Notes under the pieces: model-generated
The model's database searches: none
The model's input: the letters and a program-made list of their open reading frames with translations, nothing else
What the model was told of the DNA's origin: nothing
NCBI GenBank assembly: GCA_017998585.1
Contig: JAGOCT010000003.1
Location: 1-18,453 of the forward strand
DNA from: Candidatus Cloacimonadota bacterium
Lineage (GTDB): Bacteria > Cloacimonadota > Cloacimonadia > Cloacimonadales > WRIO01
Direction of reading: 5' to 3'
Length of the DNA: 18,453 nucleotides
Part shown: positions 1-7,500 of the stretch, piece after piece
How positions within the stretch are numbered: position 1 is the first letter of the stretch
Layout: each line of letters starts with the position of its first letter
Position numbers and translations under genes: made by a program

Positions 1-383
1 CTTCCATCAACAGCGCCATAACCGATTAATCCGTTATCTGCACTATAAACCTGTGCTGCATATTCGTTTAAACCATCATAATCCTGACCGATTAACAGGT
101 CAAAAGATCCCATGTTCATTTTTGCCCATAATAAACGTAAGTTAACACCAGTACCATATTCTACTTTTGCTGTTAAGTCATCTTTTTTGAAGTTAACGCC
201 AAAACGGCTGTTGCTCTGTATTCCGTAGTTTAAATCAAAGTCAGATTCTCCTCCTGCATAGTCTTCATTTGGCATTTCATACCAGTAACCAAGACGAGCG
301 CTTCCATAAGCTTTGATTTCCTGAGCAAAAGCAGTAGTTGCTGCGAGTGCTAACGCGAGTGTAACGAAGATAACCTTCTTCAT
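1..383 (-). CDS. Porin-like outer-membrane protein, N-terminal part (cut by window edge)
   Basis: This gene reads leftward and leaves the window after 127 codons, so only the N-terminus is seen. Translation gives a clean Sec signal peptide (MKKVIFVTLALALAATTAFA, cleavage after A20). It is followed by alternating polar/aromatic segments such as ARLGYWYE, SRFGVNFK, LTAKVEYGTG and FDLLIGQDYDG, which look like the first strands and turns of a beta-barrel porin. A Shine-Dalgarno GGAGGT lies 5 bases before the ATG, which fixes the start. Codon choice is unusual here: nearly all Asn codons are AAC and the complete Arg codons are CGT, unlike the neighbours, which suggests a highly expressed porin. 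It has its own promoter region behind a terminator, so it is probably separate from the upstream envelope operon. Porin-type barrel is inferred from pattern; the family cannot be named from this fragment. Confidence 0.75.
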   Translation of the reverse strand, partial: MKKVIFVTLALALAATTAFAQEIKAYGSARLGYWYEMPNEDYAGGESDFDLNYGIQSNSRFGVNFKKDDLTAKVEYGTGVNLRLLWAKMNMGSFDLLIGQDYDGLNEYAAQVYSADNGLIGYGAVDG

Positions 384-425
384 TTCAAACCTCCACTATT
401 ATTTTTATTTTCACTTACATCTTAT

Positions 426-455
426 AATATAATATAAAGCGCATATAAAAAGCAA
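426..455 (-). promoter_or_regulatory. Possible promoter of the porin-like gene
   Basis: On the minus strand TTGCTT (455-450) is followed after 18 bases by TATATT (431-426), in a very AT-rich stretch about 40 bases before the ATG at 383. Other TATA-like hexamers overlap, so the exact -10 is uncertain. The -35 overlaps the 3' arm of the preceding terminator hairpin. Confidence 0.35.
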
Positions 456-488
456 GTAAATTTTTCGTTAAGAAAAAAATACTTGCTT
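447..488 (-). terminator. Rho-independent terminator of the envelope operon
   Basis: AAGCAAGTA (450-458) pairs perfectly with TACTTGCTT (480-488). Inside, after a 2x2 mismatch, TTTTTC (461-466) pairs with GAAAAA (472-477) around a 5-base loop. On the minus strand the stem runs into a T-rich tail (TTTTTATAT). It lies 28 bases after the stop codon of the PorV-like gene and before the porin-like gene. On the plus strand it is followed by AAAA, so it fits a minus-strand terminator. Confidence 0.65.
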
Positions 489-515
489 AAAATGTTAGCT
501 AACTATATGCAATTG

Positions 516-1499
516 TTACATTAAGAAATCACAAGAAATTCTCAGTGTATTATGATTTTCCCAGTTTGTTTCTATCTGATATGCCAAATCAAGCGATACT
601 TTGTATTTTCCGGAAGGTTTTATGTTAAATCCTGTGCCGATTGAGTATCTTTTATTGTTTCCGGTGAGGAGCTCCTGTGAATAACCTCCCCGAATAGACA
701 TTAACTCCTTAAACAAATGATATTCAGTGCCTAATTTGAAAATATCTTCCGTATCTGAATGAATTGACTTATCTAAGTCAAGTGCAAAAGAATATTTATC
801 TGCTTCTCTGCCAAATCCAAAAACAAGTGTAGCAGGTAACCCTTCACTGTATTTACCTTTGGCTGTTCCTACTTCATTTTCACTGTTCCATGAGATAATT
901 GAAACTGGATTTTTAAGGATTAAACCAAAATGATCAAAATCACCCAGTTTCATGTGCATTGCCAGATCCATTGCAAAACCGGTTGCATTTCCACTGACCT
1001 GATGATTTAATCCGCTTACCGGATCAAAGTATGCCCCTTCTGAGTTGTTTCCGAAAGAGGAAATGAGTAATTTTGCATTTAGTCCCAAATCAAAGAAAGC
1101 AAAACGTGTATAGTTACGAATGAACTCTTTTGATAATGCAGATGAAAGAATCACTGTCGTTTCAGACATTGCTTCATCTCCAGAATGTATAAAACCTAAG
1201 CCAAAAGCATTATTAGATTTCGTTTTATGAGTAAAACCAAAATATGAGTAGCTATATAAATCCTGAATATTGACGTTATCAAAACAGATTGCATTATCAT
1301 AGTTTGATTGAGTGGCTGATGCCGGATTCCAAACCAAACTACCTGCATTTTTGCTGATTGCCGTTTGAGCTCCGCCCATACCCATTGCTCTGGCTCCAAA
1401 TCCTATGTCAAGGAAGGCAGCCTGAATATTGCTTAACTCTTCTGCCTGGCAAATAAGACTCAGGCTAATCAGTAAGATGATGAATGATAATCTTTTCAT
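516..1499 (-). CDS. PorV/PorQ-like outer-membrane beta-barrel protein
   Basis: A 327-aa exported protein with a signal peptide of about 19 residues (MKRLSFIILLISLSLICQA). Just after it comes the hallmark of the PorV/PorQ (UPF0164, FadL-related) barrels: FLDIGFGARAMGMGGAQTAI, then WNPASA, at residues ~30-62. The rest alternates in barrel fashion with Gly/aromatic turns; length is usual for the family. In Bacteroidetes PorV is the outer-membrane shuttle of the type IX secretion system and binds C-terminal sorting domains; many homologues elsewhere have unknown roles. Here it is the last gene of an operon, 10 bases after a giant protein with a FlgD-like C-terminal domain, and the previous stop codon forms part of its Shine-Dalgarno (TAAGGAGG). 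A role in exporting or anchoring that protein is inference. Family assignment is fairly sure; a T9SS function is not shown. Confidence 0.8.
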   Translation of the reverse strand: MKRLSFIILLISLSLICQAEELSNIQAAFLDIGFGARAMGMGGAQTAISKNAGSLVWNPASATQSNYDNAICFDNVNIQDLYSYSYFGFTHKTKSNNAFGLGFIHSGDEAMSETTVILSSALSKEFIRNYTRFAFFDLGLNAKLLISSFGNNSEGAYFDPVSGLNHQVSGNATGFAMDLAMHMKLGDFDHFGLILKNPVSIISWNSENEVGTAKGKYSEGLPATLVFGFGREADKYSFALDLDKSIHSDTEDIFKLGTEYHLFKELMSIRGGYSQELLTGNNKRYSIGTGFNIKPSGKYKVSLDLAYQIETNWENHNTLRISCDFLM

Positions 1500-1509
1500 T
1501 TTCCCCTCC

Positions 1510-4500
1510 TTATTTAATCAGAACAACAGGTTTGACATATTCTTTGCGGTCTTTGGCATCTTCAACTACCAGGTGTATCACATACCGGCCATTTCGTGCC
1601 ATCCTATGATCGTCAGTACGTCCATCCCAATAGAGTGAGGTAGATTCTCCAATATTGTATTCACCTTTGAGGAATGCCTTTTGATTTACGATCGTTCGAA
1701 CTAATGAACCATTTAAATTATAGACTTTACAAGTTACTTTAGGATAACGTGTATTTTTTGAAGCGATTTTAAAGGATATCTGAAGTCCACTATTCGATCC
1801 AATCTGATCATGTGGTGTAAAAGGATTGGGAAGAAGTTTTAAATCATAAAGTCCTAAAGCTAACGAAGGACTCAGTAGTGCAAATTGTCCCCATCCAGGT
1901 ATTTCTTCAACTAATACAGATGAGTCAGATCTGTTAAGCTGGCTAACTAAATGAATCCATTGCATTCTGTCGAAGTCCCATGTCGCAATTGTTTTAGAAG
2001 TAAGATTTTCAGAGCTTACGACATCAAAAGAAATACCTGGTTTGAAATTAAAGTTTGGATTTCCAGATGAAAGTGTATGGAAAACTTTTCCTTCGACATC
2101 ATAGGCTGTTCCGTACTGTTGAACAGGGGACACCTGAACATGATTAATGTAGATGTTGGCTGTTCCATTGGAAAGCATGCCTTCAGGTAGATAAAGATTG
2201 CATCCTAAACCTGTAAAGAGTGTATCTGCAGGTGTCTGAGGTGTAATGAGTTTATAGACGCTGATTCTTTTTTCATTTTCAACCATAATATCAGAGTGAT
2301 TAGGATCAGATGCACTTACTTTCAATGCCACAATGCCAATAAAATCATTTTTTGGTGTGAATTTGATCAGATCTCCATTAACTGTGATTGAACCCTGTTC
2401 TTCTAAAATGGATTGAACATTAGGGCTAATTGTCATTACTTCACCACTATCGCTTTTAGCAATAACACGATAATAATTGTTAATGATAGAATTACTTACT
2501 TCATCAGCACCGTCAATGAAGATTTCACTTAATCGCATTTCTTTTATTGTAACAGATGCACTGAGATTGATTGTGATATCATTGAGTTTTACTTTCGCAT
2601 TTACCAGATTTTGAGCGTAATTTTCTGCATTAAGAGGAGAAATGAAGTCAATACTGCGTTTACTACCCTGAACAGAAGAAAGTTCTCCAAGAGTGGAATC
2701 AGCAAGTGTCCAGATGACTTCCCCGTTTGCATCAATTAATTCATTTAAAGAATTTTCCAGTTCATCATTAATATCAGCAGTGATTCGAAGTCTTTGATTG
2801 AAAGTGATAAGAGAATTACCTGGTGTTAAAGAACTGTTATTAGCAGAGATGATGCCTGCAGCTGTTATCAGCCATTGGTCAGGTTCATTTTGACTACTGT
2901 ATGTCAGTCCATTTGTTTGAGATTCAGATACAAAGTAAAATTCTATATTTCCAGATCTGTTTTGAGCAGGGATACTAGCTGTTAACTCTGTATTTGTAGA
3001 ACCACTGTTCATGGTAATCTCTCGCCAAACATTTTGTAAGTCTTTGTAATGCAGGATAACAGGGTCTGTATAGTTTGGCGCTTTAGTTAAAGTCATGCTG
3101 ATATTCTCCAAGCTAGATACGGGAATGATCTGAGAATGGTTAAACTTTAAAGGTAGGATTTTGGTGTCAGAGATAGAACTCAGTTGAGAAAACTGAATCG
3201 TATAACTGTTTGGTGCCAGATATGTATCAGATCCTGAAGATGGAGGCGTAATTTTGACAGAATAAGTACCTGTATGCAGGGTAGAATCTGTACTAACATA
3301 ACCATTTTCATCCGTGATCAGATTAATTGGCTGAGTCAAGGAGTTTCCTGTGATTCTAACACTCACAAATTTGAAAGGTTGATTCAGGTGGTCTTTTATG
3401 GATAACTGATATGAGCATAGAATGTAATCAAAGAAGTGGTTTACTTCAAGATTATCGCCTGTCCAGGCAATATTTTCAATTACCGTCTCGAATGTTTCAA
3501 AATCATATTCTGCTTTTATTTGTAAACTTACAGGGAAATCAGATTCAACCAGAGAATTGAACTGGTAATAGCCTTCACTGCTTGTGTTGACTGAATCAAT
3601 AAGACCTGACTGATTACTTAAGGTTACTTTTGTGCTGGTAGGTATGATGAAAGATTCATCTGGCATTTTCATTTTTACAAATCCGCCCAGATTAACTGAG
3701 TTAGGAATATAGTCAAAATTGTGATTAAAGACAGTATTTTCACCAGGTGTAAGTGTTAATGGCTGAACTTTTTTGTAAACAGCCTGATTATACTGGGCAA
3801 CAATTTGGAGTTGTACATCGAAGTTATCAATTGGCAGATTAATATTCGGGATACTATAAGATGATGTATTCACCACATTGACAATAACAGGATCGCTATC
3901 TGGAATATTTAGCGTAATAATCATTTGAGAAGGATTTACCACTTCAAATGGTTCTACAGACTGATCAGTTATTGTGATATTTCCAGAGATACTGGAAGGT
4001 AACTGGGTCAGCTGGAAACTTAACTGAGCTGTAGGATTGCTTTCTGTTAAGACAGCATCCACAGGAGTAGAATCAGTATAATATTGTCTGGAAGCAATCA
4101 CAGAATATGTACCAAACTCAGGAACAGATATACTGTACTGGCCGTTTTCATCTGTAGCGACTACTCTGATAATCGTATCTTTTTGAGCTGTCACATTTGC
4201 AAGTGGTAATGGCTGAAGTTTTGAATTTGTAACAGTTCCGTAGATCACTTTATTTTTAGGATGCATAAGAAATTGAGCCTGTGCTGGGTTTGAAACCCCA
4301 TTTAAAACGCTTACATTGATATCTGATACAGGGTCATAGGCACCATGACTGGCAGATAATACATAATTTCCGTCAGTGATACTGGAAAAAACAAAAGAAC
4401 CTGAGTTGTCTGTAATGTAGTTATTTAGGATTTCACCATTTTGTTTTAGGCTGATATTAACGCCTGGAATTCCTTCCTGAGTTGAACTATCATTAGCAGA

Positions 4501-7500
4501 TCCAGATATTGTATTGCCCGTGTAACTGAGCGTAAACAAAAGCGGATCAGTAGTTTGTCCAGACATCACTTGAACAGTAGGGAAGGATTCATTAACAATA
4601 TAACCTTCTTTTTGAACCTGAATGTAATAGGTTGCGCCTGGCATACCAGTTAGTAAAAAATCACCACTGGTATTTGTACTGGCATAGAATACACGCCCTG
4701 AGTTGACATTTGTAGCAATAATAGAAGCACCTGAAACACCTGAATTATTGTATGTTACTTGTCCAGGTATACTCGCAGATTGAACCAGATCGATGTTGCA
4801 AATGTTATAATCTCCCGCTTCAATTGTTATTTCCTGTTGGTAGGATACTAAGTCATTGGATACAGCCCAAACTTTGTGATAACCAATGATATTGGAAATT
4901 ACGTAATCTCCATATTCATTTGTCATGGTCGTATAAGTGTCACCCTGAACATTTCTGGCACGTACTGTAGCATTAGAAACCGGATTATCCTGATAAGTAA
5001 CTGTGCCTAAAACACTGTTGGGAATCCCTTGTAAACCAGCATTTACAAAGATAGAATCCAATGCGAGTGTATTGGGATGGGTATAGTTTAAGTAACCTGT
5101 TTTAACAACATTCAAGCTGTAAGTTGTGTTTGAAACGGCAGGGAAAACGAATGATCCATCTTCACCAGACTGAGTCAATGAAATATTCTGATTACTCAAA
5201 TTAGTTAGTTTCACGGTTGCATTTTTTAAAGGAAGCCGTTGAGAATTATAGACTAAACCTGCTACAGAACCCTGAAGTAATTGCAACGTAACAGGAAATA
5301 CTTCAGAAGCGTTGTCAGATATAGATATCGTTGTATTGGTATAAGCTTGATAACCTGCTCTGCTTATTCTAAGTTCATAATTCCCTTCATACAGATTAGA
5401 GAATGTAAATTGACCGTTAACACCAGTATTTATACTGCTTTCTTGTCCAGTTGATACTCGTTTTAATATAACAAGTGCGTTGTTAAGAAATGTACCTGAT
5501 TGGTTTGAAACTGCACCTGATATTGTGGCATTATGTATATCTATAACCAGAGGGTCAAGTGTAACATTTTGGTTTGTTGTAGAAAATACTCTGCTGGCAT
5601 TATCATAAGTTACAGAATTAAGGTTTGTACCAATTGTGATATTTGAGGTATAGGGAAGTACATTAGTGAATGAATATTGTCCTTGAGCATTACTTGTTGT
5701 GCTTAAATTCATAGATGAACCGATAATATTTACTGTTACATTCGCCTGTGGTCTGTTATTGGTATCTTTCACTAATCCACTGACAGTAACTGGCTGGCTA
5801 TACACAAGAGCCATATTTCTGCTTATAGTCTCATTATAAGCAATCGGGACATTCAACAAACTGTCAGCTCTGTATGACTCTTTGCTTACCTTGATTTTTA
5901 AACTACCATTATACAAATTGCTTATTGTGTATGAACCATCTGTCTGCGTAGAGGTCGATCTTGACAAGCCACTGTTTGAGTTATAGGTTGTTACGATAGC
6001 ACCTGAAACAGGAAGACCTGTTTGCTGGTCTGTAATGGTGCCATTTAAAGTGGATGTATGAACGGACATAGTTAACTGAAGATTTGTAATATTGTTCACT
6101 TGTACAGTTTGAGTGACTGATGTATTTTCCCAGCCAGGTTGCACTTTTACTGTAGAAACAGTATAGGTTCTATTGGGGGATAATCCTGTTAGAGTATATT
6201 GCCCTGATGTATTCGTAGTTGTCTGGACCGTAATTTCATTGGAAACCGCTTTTACAGGGATTCCTGATAGTGTATTCCCTAACTGGTTTTTGACGATTCC
6301 AGAGATATTAATATTGTTTGGTATCAGAGTGATGTATTGATTTTGAACTGGAGTGCTGTTAAGCAGATTGACTGACAGCGTATTAGATTGATTATAATTG
6401 CTAAGATTGGCTGTGATATTGTATGTATAACCTGTTTGTAGATTGCTGAGAGTATAATTTCCGCTTGCATCTGATGTTGCAGACCCTGAATATCCGCCAG
6501 AAGTACTTACCGCATTAATCAGTACATTGGATAACCCATCACCTGTTCCGTTTGCCTGATTGGTTACTTTACCAGAGATCGAACCGATTGCCTCAACTAA
6601 AGTAAAGGTTAAAGACAGTGACCCATTAGCAGGGATTGTAACTGACTGTGTTTGAGGGTAATAGTTAGTTTTTGAAACGGTAATATTTAAAGGTGTTTGA
6701 GGCACTATTCCCTGAAGTTCAGTTAACTGTGCTGAAGTTGTATGATTTGTGATATTTCCGTTAGTTGTATTTTCAATAGTAATTGTTGAGCCTATCTGAT
6801 TACAGGTTATTGCTAATTCTCCAGTTAATGGGCTCATCGTAACATTTCTGGTAATCGTTTGATTTCCAGGTAAAGTGATATTGTTGAGAGAGGTAGTTTG
6901 ATAATTATTTCGGGTTACTGTGATTGTATAATTACCAGGAATCAGATTGGGAATCAGATAATCACCCGTTTGATTAGTGATTGCAGAACCACCACCTCCA
7001 ATACTGTTGTTCGCAGTTACAGTCGCATTTTGCAAAGCAGTTGCATTTTGGCTGCTACTTACTCTGCCTTGCAGGGTTGCAAAGTTTGTATTGATGATAA
7101 AGTTTTTATTGGCAAGCGTTTGACCTGGATTTAGTGTAAATGAACTGTCAGCAGTTGTGTAACCAGGTTTTGATACATTGATATTCCATGTTCCGTAACT
7201 CAGTCCATGGGAATAATTACCTGTTGCACTACTTGATACCTGGATAGATTGAGTGCCATTGCTTGCAGTGATGGTTGCATTTGTCAGCGTGTTTCCGTTC
7301 TGATCAAAAACTTTTCCTGATATCTGAGCATTTTGACCAGTTAAAATGAGGTTGTTTGTATATGTTGTACCCAGAATAGCGGCAGAAGGCATTGTAATGG
7401 TATTTGAACTATAACCAGAAGCGCTGGCGGTGATCACATATCTGATTCCTGCAGGTACATTTAATGTATAAGATCCATACACATTTGAAACCGTAGAATA

